Shown here: positions 39,901 to 54,900 of the stretch, in pieces
How the letters are laid out: every line of letters begins with the position of its first letter
Position numbering within the stretch: position 1 is the stretch's first letter
Notes under the pieces: generated by a model
Database searches by the model: none
What the model was told of the DNA's origin: nothing
The model's input: the letters and a program-made list of their open reading frames with translations, nothing else
Program-made: the position numbers and the translations under genes
Source of the DNA: Apostichopus californicus
Taxonomy: Eukaryota; Echinodermata; Holothuroidea; Aspidochirotida; Stichopodidae
Assembly: GCA_020650975.1 (NCBI GenBank)
Contig: JAIPMN010000066.1
Span: forward strand, 40,951-104,950
Direction: 5' to 3'
DNA: 64,000 nucleotides

Positions 39901-42900
39901 AGTGTATCCCCTTTCACTTTTATGCTGTAAGTACTGCATCTGGATACACTAGTATTGTCCTGGATACTCCACATTATACTCATGCATATCAATCTAGCAA
40001 TATGCTAGATTGGAGAATGGCTTCAGAAGGCTCAACTATTGACTATCCCTTGACAAACTTCGAGAACACTGCTGCCATTTTGAGGAAATTTACACACGGT
40101 GATAAGGTGTCATACACCGGAAGCCACAAAAGGAACTCCCTTGTTGGTTTCATTCTGGGTCTCACCAGGAAATATTGAATCAAATAACATCCTACCGCTT
40201 CCAAATTACGTCAGCCTCCTCACTCTCAATCTCCCAGGTACCTGTGTTACCTACAGAACTTCACGATGGTTTTATTACCAATAATCAGTCTCATGTTGTG
40301 GATTTTAGGACCAATAATCAGTCTCATGTTGTGGATTTTAGGACCAAGGAGGGTGTTATTATTTGTTAAGCGCTACGAGAATTATTTCATAGTTTGTTTG
40401 GCGCTGTATAAAAATTATGTACATATTATTATTATTAGTATTATGTTTTATATCATCATGAGGACTATCATTATATCAGATCCAGGACTTCTTCATTGTT
40501 GGGAGTACAACATGCTTCATGAAATCTTGTGCAACCTGCTTCCAATTCGCCTTCAAAACAAACATCATTCACATAAATGCACAAATGTATCAGAACTTGT
40601 TAAATGGCAGCCGGGAAGACTATAGCCTACATCATGCTGTACTGTACACATAAACAAGTTGAATTTCAACTCTGCCAGTTCTGACACAGACAACTTTGTT
40701 AGAAAGAATGTACCGAGTGATCATATATGACACACCTATCTTTTTAACTGCCTCACTGCCTACTGTTATGTTTAGATTGTGGGTATTGTCTAGCTCCTTG
40801 TACCTTTCACCCCTTTATACATTTAGTAAACATTTCAAGTTCGAACTTTTAGACTGACTATAAACTACATGTCAGGGGTACAGGATAGATACCGCTGGTG
40901 TTAGGTAGTACACCGATAATAAAAACATTGTGATTTGGCTATGTAGAGTATTGTACAGTACAAATTTACTGAAGGAATTTGGTACTATTGCAGTCACTGA
41001 ATTAACGATCCTTAGCAATTTCTTTTACAAGAACAGCCGCATACATGTACCAGGGCAAATTTTTTAAGGACTTTAGTTGTCTGCATGAACAGCAAATTGG
41101 ATTGTCTGAAGGGAAAAAAAATAATAATGAACAGTATGTCACTATAGGATTCACACTATAGGAGAGATGTGCAGGTTGGATGTACACTATCAGAGAGATG
41201 TGTAGGTTGGATACACACTATAGGAGAGATGTGTAGGCTGGATACACACTATAGGAGAGATGTGTAGGCTGGACGTACACTATAGGAGAGATGTGTAGGT
41301 TAGATGTACACTATAGTAGAGATGTGTAGGTTGGATGTCCAAACAGAAAATCTGGTCGTGTCTTTGTTTTAACATCATCAAAATTTCATTGCATCAAAAT
41401 AAGTAAAGTTGCAAGAAAATCCCAGGGGCAAACATGCACATTCCAAACAATTTGGGTGGTAGAATGAGAAGGGAGGTCATTGGCCAGAGGGTCCGGCCAT
41501 AGAGGGCACACAGTATTAAAAGGTTACCAGTTCACTCTAGAGACAGTGCTGAGGTTGTGAGGAGACAGGTAACTGATGAGTGAAGTAAATATGTCGAACT
41601 TAAACTCACAAAAATATCAGAATCTACCTGAAAGTAGCTTTTGAAAACTATTCAAATACAAATGTCAAAATCCACTGGCATTTAGCCAGTAAATAGCCAT
41701 AATTTTGAGGCCTGTCTAATACCCTTTAAAATCAAACCTGGTCTCCATTATGAAAAGTGATGTTATCCCCTCTCCCCTACTACTAATCTCTCTTCCCTTC
41801 CCCATTTCCCTCCCTGCCCCATATAACGCCACTACAATGACATGTGATAAAAGAGTCTATATCACATCAACAAACTTGTATACAAAGGTCTTGTTTATAG
41901 TGGATCCAAGTCCATCAAGTATTAATTTCCACTTATACCATAAAAACTCTTAACTGATAACAAAATCTTTCATATTCTCAGCATAGATAGACATTCTATA
42001 TGACAAGCTGACAACTAAGTCAAGTTCAAACTCCTTCCTATTCGTAAGCTACACACTTGAGTACTCGACTAAAATTATCAAAATTTGATCATCTCAAACA
42101 ATCAATATAATGATATGTTCAAAATGGCACATAAAATTGACTTTAAGGGTTACCCTGGTGACATTCCTGTACAACTTGACACACACACAGTGACCATAGT
42201 ATTTCAGTCAGAACAGTTCTCTGGCAAACTCTTTATGACAACAGTGAACCCCTCCTTTAAGCTGAGTTTTAGGTTCATTTCTGGTGTGCCGAGTCAGACA
42301 ACCACTCAAAACATGAATGAAAAGGCCACCAAAAACATAATCTGTTATCTTTATGTCATCCAAAATTGCAAAAAATAACTTAATTTGAATAGATCTCCAT
42401 AGGCAAGTTCCAAAAACTGTAGATAACTTTCTGATGACTGCAGATATTATAAAACTTACTGGTTTATATATTTACGAGTGACCCGCTTACCTGTCTCCCC
42501 ACACCGAACATGGTAATACATGAAAATATATACGTGAATATAAGAGAATATAAGAGAAAACACATCAAAAAAAGAGTTCAATGACTCCCGCCCTAACATG
42601 AACATGGAAACAACAATGTAAACGAACCGCCTATCCCGCTAGTATGGGATAGGGGAACGTGACACAACTACGCTACAAAAGTGAAACCAACACTAAAAAG
42701 CGTAAAAAGTACATGAAACAAGCAAAACATCTTAAGAGAAGTATAAGAGCTGAAAAACATGTACACAAGAGAACAAATGCCTATCCGCGTAAACAAGGCG
42801 GGAAAGGCAAACGAACGAAGTAGTTTCGCAGAACTACTACCTGAGAAAACAACGTTACGCTAACAAAAAACGAACGCATGGGCGAGAGTGCACACTAAAA

Positions 42901-45900
42901 AACAGCCCCCAAAACTCCCTTCCCTACAAGAAAAGGATACTTATCAGGCTGGAAAAGATCGTTGGAAGTCTAGAACTCCTATAAGGAACCTCTAGCGTAT
43001 TAATCCAAGGTATTCCGGGCGAATTTCGGAGAAAAATTTTTCCCAATACGAAGACACTTTGGGTGGTAAAATAAGAAGGAGGTCACTGGGGGTCAGTGAG
43101 GGTGCACAGTGTTAAAAGATTACCAGGGCATACTAGACACGGTAGAATGCGGTGCTAAGGTTGTGGGGAGACAGGTAAGCGGGGAGCGAAGTAAATATCT
43201 TACCACCTATCCAAAAGTTTCATGACCCTCCTTTGGGTTGTACCCATCCACCATTTCCCCCCTCCCCTCTCCCACCCTCCCACTTTGCCGACCATCACTT
43301 AGGGAATAATTATACTGATAACATTCAGGTTACGTATTATGTTTATTAATGACATTACTTACCTGTCTTCTATACATACACACTCTGATTACTCTAGCCT
43401 ATAACTGATAAAGTTCTTACACTGGGACCCGAGGAAGCCTGAACAAGAATAACTTTTTCCAACGATCCAGCATTTTTTCAAGTCATCTATATGCTGACAT
43501 AAATTTTCAAGTAACATGATCCTGACCTTGACTTCCAGTCACTGGATACGTCCTATTCACTGGATACGTGTCACTGGAAACGAGACACTCGATACTTTCC
43601 TCCTGATTCTGTAACTGTCTTGTAACCAGAAACAAAATTCCCAGGCATTTACCTAAGTCACTAACCAAGGAAAGAAGGCGATCCAACAGGATGCAACATA
43701 ACTTGAAAACTTAAGGTGCCTGCGAGACATGTACATAGCCAAGTTGTAGATTTGGAAGGACACGGATCTTTAGGAATTAGGACAAAGAAGGAGGAATGGC
43801 CAGAGAGAGTAATGTTGAAGGTCATCAGTACTATTGTACAGCCAATCAAACAGTGACACTCATATATATTCAAATTAGATGTCAACACACATTTAACTGC
43901 CTTTTACAATCCCCTCACATATTATAAGACAAAATGTGTGGTTGTCCACACCTTATCGAATGCAACCCATTTCGTTTCAATTCGGTTTATTTGGTTTATC
44001 ACTTCAGGTATAAACACGACAGATTCAACATAACATAAATTGTAATAACAGAAATTATAGCATAAATGAGGTGAAAGAAAGTGCACAGAAACCCGGCAGG
44101 GGCTTGAAGATGTGCACTCCCGTATACAATACACAAAAACAACGAACAATTAACAACTACGAAGACTAGCAGAAAAGAGGTTTAAGGTTCAAACCACAAA
44201 GCAGAAAATGGAAATGGTAAACAGGTGTGATTCTGTGATGTATGTATAGAAGAGTAGTTCATTCACTGCTATCATATCATAGACCATAATAATACTATTG
44301 CTGTTTTCAACAGTTGTCACATTATGTACGGTACTGTATGATAAATGATGAATATTTCAGTTGGCTATCTGGAACCTTAAAGTACATTTGTGTAACTTGT
44401 TACCATGCCTATTATCTTAGCTCACAAAGGTTTTAGCTGCTGGTAGTTCCTCAATACTTCTTGCAAATGGAGGTATAAATAAATGCAGAAAGCAGATATC
44501 ATGGTATTTATTAATAGGGTACAGTGCAGTATAGTAGATCTTTGCCATTACTTCTGATACAATGTGGGGAAAATTTTACTGGTATTGTCTACTATATATG
44601 AACAATGGTGTAGGGTCTGTAAGTAAGAAGAAACCAGTGAAACATCAACTGATGGCTGAAAATATCGAGAGATAAAGTCATATGAGATTTTTGGAGATTC
44701 AAATATAGATAAAATTATAGGACTTCAACCCCATGATCTCTGTATCGATTGACAATACTACAAAGACCCCATCTTGGGTAAGGAAGTACCCCATGTCTAT
44801 AATTACATGTAGCACACAACAGTCTATCGGACAGGAAGTATCACCATACGATACCACCCATTCTCTCAGAGCAAAACCATCAAGCAGGAAAGATTACTCT
44901 GTCATATCCTGATAGCACCCATACCTCTCTTAAAATAACAACCCGATGAGAAGGAAGATGAACCACTCCACCATACCCTGATAGCACCCAAACTCTGAGA
45001 AAACACCATCTGAGCACTACCATCTCAGCACCAACAACTTCAGTGAAAGTAATGTTCTACGTTTTGGACAAACATATAAAACCATGCCTATATCCTATGA
45101 ATATATATTGGGGGAGGGGGAAGGGGGAGATGGGAGAATGAGTGGTGGGGTCAGGGAGGAAAGAATGAGAGTGAGGATTAAAGACAATGAGAGACTTGAA
45201 CTATATAATACCACAACATTTCTGTTATTTTATTTTAGCCTATAATCTACCATTGTCTAGTGACCTATAAATTTCTGTTTGGAAACTTTTGACCTTTTTT
45301 TTTTGTGGGTATGGTACAAATGAACCTGCCAACTCCGTTTGATGAATGATTCCTATGGAAAATTTCAAATGATTCATCAATTTCAAAAGCATTAAGTTCA
45401 CATAACTAAGGCTGTGCAAACATTGGCTTTGGAATTTCTTCTTATATTTGCTCATGAATCTATAGTCTAACCAAACTTTGGAAATGCAGGTTGTACAGAA
45501 TACACATAGTAATAGAGTGTGAAGAATACTCTTCACGCTAGGCCGATAGGATGGGAACATTTTTCTTTCTTTTACATTCATTGACGTAATGCCACCATTA
45601 TCACCATACTGTACATGGTAACAAGTTCTGTCACATATTGCCATTTCAGCCTTATAACCCTGATTAACCTTCCTGTAGTCTCGTCACTGTCTGTAATCTC
45701 TAGTTTATCTTGATTGTTTGCTTACTGTATATATCAAAGTACAAAGCATCAAAGCAATCCATCTCTTTATACAGACTAAATTTACCTCAGGTCAAGGTGG
45801 TCCACAGTTTTGTACACTCCCTGGCAGAGTAAAGTGAGTAACATGTTACTGTATGTTACAAACAACCAAAGGTGCTTTTACTATGTCGTACAGTAACATA

Positions 45901-48900
45901 CTCACCGCAAAGTTAACTTCAGTTCCTTTTCATTAGGGGATGAATTGGATGGAAGGGAGGGAGGGGGTGGAGTTGGGCTGAGGGGGGATGATGAAGGTGC
46001 AGGAGGAACTAGCACCTCCTGTACACAGACCAAAGCAGTGCTAACAATTGTAAAACATTGTTTATTCATAGTCCAAGTTAGATCAGGAAGTTGTTGGCTC
46101 TACAACTGCCTGGAGACCTGGACAGTTACTGTACTGTGTTGAGTAAGCAATGCACAAGAACTACTGTACAGTATGTACACTGTTTATTATGAGTATTGTA
46201 CACTGGTAGCTAGGAAGTTGTACATGTCTGTAATCACATGCATGTAGCAATTATGTACAGAAGTGGGAATCAAGTCTCAAGTCTCAAAGGTATGTGCATA
46301 AATTTGGACAAGGTTCATCCTCTCTCTTTCTTCTGAAGAATCAGCAACTGGTTGTTATCTCCATGTCTGTATATATTTTTTTATTATCATATTGAACAAA
46401 TACATAACTTTTCACAACAACAACAGTTTGGATACAATCTGATTTAAGGTTGTGGAGTTATTGCAAAGTTCTTTAAAATTTTGGCCTTTTGCCAAATGGT
46501 CCCAAAAACATTGGGCCTGGCAAATTCAGGCCCAAAGAATGTGTCCCAAATGCATTTGAGGTAAAAATGAAATTTGGGCCCACCGATCCCAAAAATGGGC
46601 CCAGAACTTTTGGGGCCCAGATCGCCTACATGCACTAGCTATTAACCAACAACTGTATACCAAGTTTGGCTACAATCTGACATAAGGTTTCAGAGTTATT
46701 TGCAATGTAAAGAAAATGCGGGCCACAATGGTCCCAAACATATTGGCCCACAAATTTGGGACCACAGATTGTGTCCCAAAATGCATATGGAATAAAATTT
46801 TGGCCAACCCAGCCCAAATTGGGCCAGGAAGTTTTTGGCCCACATGATCCCCCAAAAAAGTACACTTAGCTTGGTTCAATTTGACTTTAGGTTGGATGTT
46901 GCAATGTATAGATGTTTACATTTGACCTCATAACCTCATTAATATTCATGAGGTCAGCCCCAAAAATGCTAGGGCACACCTCGCTATAATAAATCACCAT
47001 TGTAAAGTATGACAAATTTGATCATTGTTGAGTTATCACCAACCCAAGCAAGTGTCACAGACGCACAACACGCCAACCTGACTGCAAGAAGTTCAGTCTC
47101 TCCACTTTGATCCAAAACTTGTTACCTTACTGTACTGTATGGACAACACAGAATGAGCTTTTCAAGCCAGCAATTACTGTTCTTTAACACAGGAAACCAT
47201 AAACATCTTTATTGGTATCACACCTTCAATACTTACAGCACTTCAACATGATTAATACAAATATTAAACATAATAATTGATACAATTTATGAGTAATCAA
47301 CTCCAGGAAACACTCACAGTCATTGCTATATAATCAATTACTGTTAAGTAAAATATGTTCACCGACTTAGTACACTAACCTGATATCTAGTCTGATCACG
47401 GTCATAGATCTTCTTCACGGGAACTTTATTGGGGGCGAAAAAGTGGGCCAGTTTAGCCAAATATACCCCATTTCTGAGGGCCTCTTCTAGCTCTGTTGTG
47501 GGTGGTAATTCTTCGTTGATACAGGCTTCAATCCACCTGTGGAAAGAAGTTACAATCTTGAATCAAGGATAACTTTATGAATTACATATATAGTAAGCAA
47601 GTAGTCACTGATTTATTTTGTGTTAGCTTGATAAATCTCAGTTAAAGACAGTGTACTGTACCTCCATGATAAAAGACCTGCACATCATCTGCATGGCACA
47701 ATAGTTACAGTATTTCAAAAACAGCAACTGTTTCATACGATCGATGGAAATATTTATTTTTTAACGGCCACTTGCCATGTAAGGGAAATAAAAAAGATTT
47801 TCAAGAGGTACATCTGAGGTATTCACACAAAGTTACAACTTACAAGTACCCATATACAGTACCTATAATACAGCAATCAAATCTTTCTGAAATGTGCACG
47901 CTCCATCTGAGCCTCCATGGTACCCCTTGTTTGGACTCAAATCATAACACTACTTCACTAAGTGCTTGTAATTGAACTTGAAAGGAAAGTAAACACAATA
48001 TACCTTGGCGGTTACCAGTACAGTGTTAGCACAAGAAAAGATACCCCATAATTCTATTCCGTATACTCATCATAAAGTTTTTCATGACAATGAAGGTTAA
48101 ACTTAACAATTTATTTACAGTGCTATTGAGATCTGAGTCAACCAGTTTCAAATTGGCCAAGGAATATAAAAGCAAGATATTCCTTTAATAGCCAGTTAGT
48201 AACATTCCATTTCCACAGTATTAGCAAAATCTTAGCTACAGTATGACTATGGGCAAACTTACCAGCGACTTACTATAAACTTCAGTACAGTAGAACAGAG
48301 CTGGGATATACAATAAACTGTTAAATATACAGGTGTTTGGTAACTAAATGAGAGACTATCTTAGATCCGATGTATGCATCTCGACAACATTCAGTACAGT
48401 ATTCTACATACTGTACACTGACCAAATTTCTGCACAAGTTTATTACAATTTGGAACATGGAAAAGCTGTTACTTGAAAGTAATTCAGACATTACCCAAAA
48501 TGCATTTTATAAATCTCAAAATTTCTTTTCAAAATGTGTATCTTTACACTAAATTATACCTTCTTCAAAGAAGTTTTCTTTTTGTATCCCATTTTCAATG
48601 TTTACTTTAGCTGATTTTGATCCAGATTCCAGATCATGGTGAGTTCCAACATTTTGATGTAAATTCCCAGCAAATTTACTACAAAACAACAGTTACACAC
48701 TACTGTATCGGATGTATCCTGCTGATGTACAGTATTAACACTATACTGATAATGTCAACCTCATAGCCATTGTGCTCACTGTAGAGTCAAGTTAATAAGT
48801 ACCTAAATCTTGAAGTAATAACCAGACATAACCAGACATAACCAGACAATAACCAGACTCCATGGTTCAATATCCTCAATTACTAGAGCTCTACAGCAAC

Positions 48901-51900
48901 AATGGTTGACAAATTACAAAATTTCTGTCAGCGACTAAACAGCATCAAAATGTATGTATTAATAAACCAAGAAAAAGAAACTTAAAAGCGTTAAGATCAT
49001 TTCAGTTTGTTGATACAATACCATGCGATTGCATGGCCATTTGGTCAAAGGAGTCTCAATTCAGAGATCTGGAAAATAATATATTGTATTCGGAAGTTCC
49101 TCAGTGTGGATACACTGGATAGAGCAATGAGTTCATATGAATTAACCTTTTAGCTAAATAATATAATACCTGCAAGATGAGAGAAAAAGTAACAGGAAAC
49201 TGGTAACAAAAGAATCGATATAACATCAACAACTCAGTGAAAGGAAATGACTAATTTCCTGCAATGACATCTCTCTCCAATATACAGTAGAATGTCATAC
49301 AGGTAGTTAAAACCCTAGATGTGTTACTGGTGGACACATGCATCATGAATTCATGATGTGGAACATCTTTCAATTTATCTGCCAATGGAGATGGATTTAG
49401 TCATTTCCCGAACATCAAATCCATAGTCAAAGCTACTGTAGCTTCCATGCATTCAGTGCATTGATTGTGAGAGGTGGGGGATTTGATGGGTCATGGCTCA
49501 CCCCTCAGTAGTTACAAGCAGCGATGCTTATCTCTAGAGTTCCATTCAATATATATGTATATGAACTGAAATTTATCGCACGCACTGTATTAGAATTGTT
49601 AACATTTTAGCATCAAACTCCCACTAACCCACTTCTACGTCAATGCCTCCTTGCTCTTGCGGGAAGCCCGACAGCAGTCGTTTCTGCTTTGCAAGGCTAT
49701 TTCCCTGATGATAATATAAGTTCAAAGTAGTCAAATACTATCTATGTCAATGTACACACACAATAAAGTTCAGTGCTATTCCCTGCTTTTATACTGTAAG
49801 TATGGTGTGCTTCTGTGCTTAAAATAATTCCATTTCCATTCATCCATCCATCCATTCACTCATTCATTCATGCCAAGAAGCAGTCCCCAGGCATCCCAAG
49901 ATGTACAGTATTTACAGTAGTTCAATAAGCCTATCCAAAGGTAATGAAGTAGTCCAGTGGGGTCATTAGTGTCAGACATTATCAAATGAAATGTCCTACA
50001 GAAAAAATAACTTCAATTTTATCAATGAGTCATGGATTATGTCAAGGTTTTCAATTTAAGCCCAACTGATGAAGGAGGATGAAAACCTGACTTCAAAACC
50101 TTGTTGTTACTAACAATGTATGTGCAATTAAATGTGGCTATGTATACAGTTAAGTATCATTATACATGTAACATGAACTATAGTGTTGGAATTGAAAGAA
50201 ACATACATGCAGTACCACAACATTGACATGGAAGTACACACTTAACAGCTCGCCAACACAACAAGACCCTGTGTGTTACTCAAAGGGAACTAATGTACCT
50301 GATATGAGTACCCATTATTAATATTATTATTATAAGGTTGTATTGCAAGACATCCTTGCAGAGTTTTATAGTCCTGGCAAAAGAACTGAAGAACTCAAAT
50401 CATTGAAAATCATTAATTTTAAAGTCCAAAACATTGTAAATTCTAAATCCCTATCTGATGTGGAAAGTTAAAAACAAATCCTGATGGGAATCATGGAAAG
50501 TTTATCGCAGCGTTATATATATCCCCCGCCCTGCCACCCTAATTAAAGGCTTTTCCTTTACTAATATCCAGTGTCCACACTCATCACCGGCTAGGAATCA
50601 AGGGACAAAGGGATAGAATCACCAGTCCTGAGAGCACTATTTGAAAACATTTAAAAATTTCAGCACGCCACAAGTTTAGACCAATAATGCCGACCTTGAC
50701 AAAAGTGCAGATCTACCACGATGATGACATCACCAAGAAACCTTCTAAATTTAGAAATAAGTCACTGAGAATCAGACGGTCTTAACTCACAGTGTGAAAT
50801 GTTGTAGTCTTCCCCTTCAACTGCCACCACTACAATAACCCTATAACCAAGCTGACATTCCTTTTTTTCTTTTCTCATATTCATACTAAATATAATAATA
50901 TGGTCAATAAAATACTAACTGAAATATGGCCTTTGCTACCCCACCTGTTCACTCCGGGGTGAGAATGACTTAAAGCTGCACAGAGCACAGGGAGTAGTCT
51001 GACTCACAGGCCGACCAATTGAATTAAAACTCAAGTGCGGATTGACCAAAGTGACTGCTTTTGACAAACCTTGAGCACACAGGATTGAATCCGATGAATG
51101 ATGCTGTGATACCAAAACTGATTTTCTTGACTCACCAAAGAAAATTATTGAAAAAGAGTGGGTTTGTTCACTTTGTTGTGAGAAAAATTGCCAGTGGGCA
51201 AAAAAGATACCAGCAGGACACATTGCTATGGCCTAACCTGACCTCCAACTTGATTGGAAGTCACAGATGATTCAAATGCTTCTAAACTAATCACACAGTA
51301 CAAGTTGATAACAGATGGCAACCATGAAAGACACAGTACAGTATGTATTGAAATCAATACGAATAGAAAGTAGCCCATCACAGTCAAACCCTGCTTCGCA
51401 AATGCCAGGGTGTTTACTAAATTCTATTCTTTTTGAACTTTGTTACTAGAAAAATTGAGTAACAAACAGTTCATAATCATTAATCCTCCCAAAACTTTAA
51501 TGCAACCCAGTCAGTGACAAGTCTTTGGTGTTTTTTGCAGCAGACATGTTACACTAATAAACCACAGAATACTGGTCAGGGAGCTCAATAAAACCACCCT
51601 GACTCAAACTCACAGAAGTACTGGGGATATCCCAAATCCCAATTGATCCTTTTTAATTCCATCCCTATAGAGGTAAATAGATGGACAGTAATACATACAG
51701 TAATAGAAAATCTATAATGAAAGCCGGGCCACTTTTTGTGCTGTCTTTCTCTCTTTGCCTGATAAATGATTATGATTCAAGATATTTCGTTGAGATTTCC
51801 AACTCACTATAATACATGTGCAGTAACTATTTAGCTAATACATACAATCAGATTACAGTCAGGAATGATTTGGTAGCAAATGTATTTTGTAACCTACTTA

Positions 51901-54900
51901 AAAAAAAGCTGTGCCCATCTCTGCTGTATTCATTTCTTGTACTAGTGTACTAGCCAAACAGAAAGTAATAAAGCCTAACTGAAAGCCAGGGACATGCTTC
52001 TGTTGGGTGTTACTGATAATATACCTACTATAAGTGTCCCCAAACATTCAGTTGAAGTTTAAATACTGTTCTGGCAATTTCTACGGTTACTGAGTAGCAG
52101 ATATTGAAAGGACATATTAATCAATGTATTACATGCATTTATTGTTGATCACCCAGAAAATCAAAATTAAAAACAACTCATACTTAAAAGAAAATCAAAT
52201 TGACTAGAATGGAATTTTAACCAAGTTACTGTAAAGTAAAGTTGAAAAGGCAATGAAATACTGCACTGCTGTTTACCTATAAACTACAAAAATGAAAGGG
52301 TTAATTTCCACTGCGCAATAAATTTCACATGGAATGGACATTGTAATCGGAACATACAGTAGGCTGTGTAATACTGTACATATTAATGTATGTAACATAT
52401 GACACGATTTGAAACAGTGTCTGTGGCTTACAGTCATGTCAAAATAAATTTTCTGGCAAGTACCCGGGCACCAGACAATCTGTATATAACCCGGAGTCCG
52501 TAGCAATCCCTGTGTGTACTTATTAACAACTAGAGCTGCTATCCAACTTTCTTGAAATAAACACAAAACAGTCTTGTAGTCAGATGTAGTTTATTCAAAT
52601 TGATAAATGTTTGCGAGCTACTGGAGGTACACGACCCATAACGGTCAGTTTCCATTTAATTTGATTTTTAGAATTGTCTTGCCTCAAGCTGGTTACTTCA
52701 TTACATATTTATAGTTTATCAATTATCTTATTGCCTGAAAGCATCACCAACAGTGCATTTAAAATTGATAATCCAGCTCAGTTTTCACTACGAATATTAT
52801 GTCCACATGTAACCATCATTTAATCTGATGAACTAAACTGGCAATTTCCTTTCGGTGTTCAGCTTTCGCAACTTTCAAGGTTTCTGATTGCGGAATACAC
52901 TTCCAGTGCTATAAACAGTCCGAGTTACATGTTTCTGGCTAAGCTTCTACACTGTGTTTGAGGATTCGTGAAGCGCTGAGATATATATACAGTAGCAATG
53001 GTTCCTGTTAAAGATAGATTGCCTGTCTGTTAAACACTGAAACTTGATTTCATCATCATCTCATATAGTAATAAGTAGATTTCATATCAGGTTGTCACAT
53101 CCATGACCATGTGACCAACAAATGGCATATAACAAGTATCTATAGGCAATTAATGTTCTTAAATTTTATGCACAGTAAAGTTATTGTTTGCAATTGTTTA
53201 TAATTTCCTAGTCAGATTTCTGAAATTTCTGTTGTTCATTAACTTCATTTACTTAGAAAAGTCCAATTTAAATGCATTAAATTACATACAAAACAATACT
53301 GTATCTCCAGACAGAAGAGTATACATGTTGTGTATTTAAGCAAGTCAGTCTAGTCCAGCTCACAGTGTATCTAAGGTTTGCTGGCAGCAATATGTGGGTA
53401 CGAATGGCCTGTATTGTACAGTAATAATCAACTGTACAGAATCTATGGGACTTTAAAACCATTATGTATTGTTTTTCAATCATGCATCTTGACCCTTGCT
53501 ACTACTTTATATAAATAGCATTGTAATACAATAGGTTTGGATTGCATCAATGCACACTTCTAGTGAAAACCTACAGGTGTGTAATGGAAGTCCACTGTTC
53601 TCACGGGAACAAGTCTGGTTTGTCCACTGTTCTCACTGACCAACAATCTGTTTTCCACACCAAATAGTCTTACTGTGACAATTAAATATAATATTACAGA
53701 CACACAGTGCTATACTGAACTCTGAAACTACCAAACTTGGTTAACAGCTGCCAAAATATAGGGTCTCAGGTTGGTGATGTCATATCCAATGGGAGAAGAC
53801 AGAAAGGAAACTGCACTACAATATGAACAACAGTGTGTACAGTAGATGTGTGTACAGTATAGGTAGGTACAACAGGAGGTCACTGCTAAGGTCAAATACT
53901 CCCAGTACATACAATACACAGTACATATATATTATATACAATATCTCTCCAAGTGGATGAAAGTGTGGATTGCTTACAGTACACACTTAACTACCTCACA
54001 CACATGTCAAAACCTATATAAATATAAAGCCAATGAAACATGACTCATACCTTATTCACTGTTCATGAGGGGAAGATGTCGAAATATGTTGAACAGCTAA
54101 AAGCAAGGGTTACCAAATAAGGTACAATGTATCCTGTATTGTAAATGAGCCCAACCCTATCACATACCTATGAGAGCTGATAAAGTAATATGGTATATAT
54201 ACTGTAGAGTGGGGCATGTCCAGAGCTGCTTATGTACAGTGCTAATACAATAGTCATTCAAATATGTATACATGTACATAAGAAACACCTGTCAAAGCCT
54301 CTCTTAGAAGACAACTCAGACAATACTTAATCCTACTTGTTATTCCATAGGTTCTATACATATAGCTGCTTGCTATCCCATAGGTTGCTATCCCATAGGT
54401 TCTACATATAGCTACTTGCTATCCCATAGGTTGCTATCCAATAGGTTCTATACATATAGCTACTTGCTATCCCATAGGTTGCTATCCCATAGGTTCTATA
54501 CATATATAGCTACTTGCTATCCCATAGGTTGCTATCCCATAGGTTCTATACAATACATATATAGCTACTTTGAGGCACACATGTCAGGTTAAACCTATAG
54601 TACCTACCATTTACCCTGGTTCAAGCCTACAGTGTATTACTTAACTAACTGTTCATGAGTTCAAGCTGTCAAAGTAAATTGACTTGCCTTAAGCAGTTAC
54701 CGCATTTAAAGACATCCATCCTACTGTGCAGTGCATGCACCAGTTCCCTGCCATTCACCATATATAAATGATAACTGATATAGAAGTAATATATTGGTAC
54801 TGTACGATAATACTTGGAAAGGAGCATGTAAAACAGGCTGCATCATACAGTGTTGCTACCAAATGATATTCAACCATTAATATTTACTAGAAACACTCAC

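Larger units (their letters stand above)
38244..47379 (-). other. intron 3
   Basis: The longest intron, 9.1 kb. It holds the octamer palindrome, a LINE tail, 33-bp and 31-bp tandem repeats, the inverted-repeat block and its second copy, and the 238-bp duplication. 43200-46400 shows only low-complexity patches. Confidence 0.85.
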
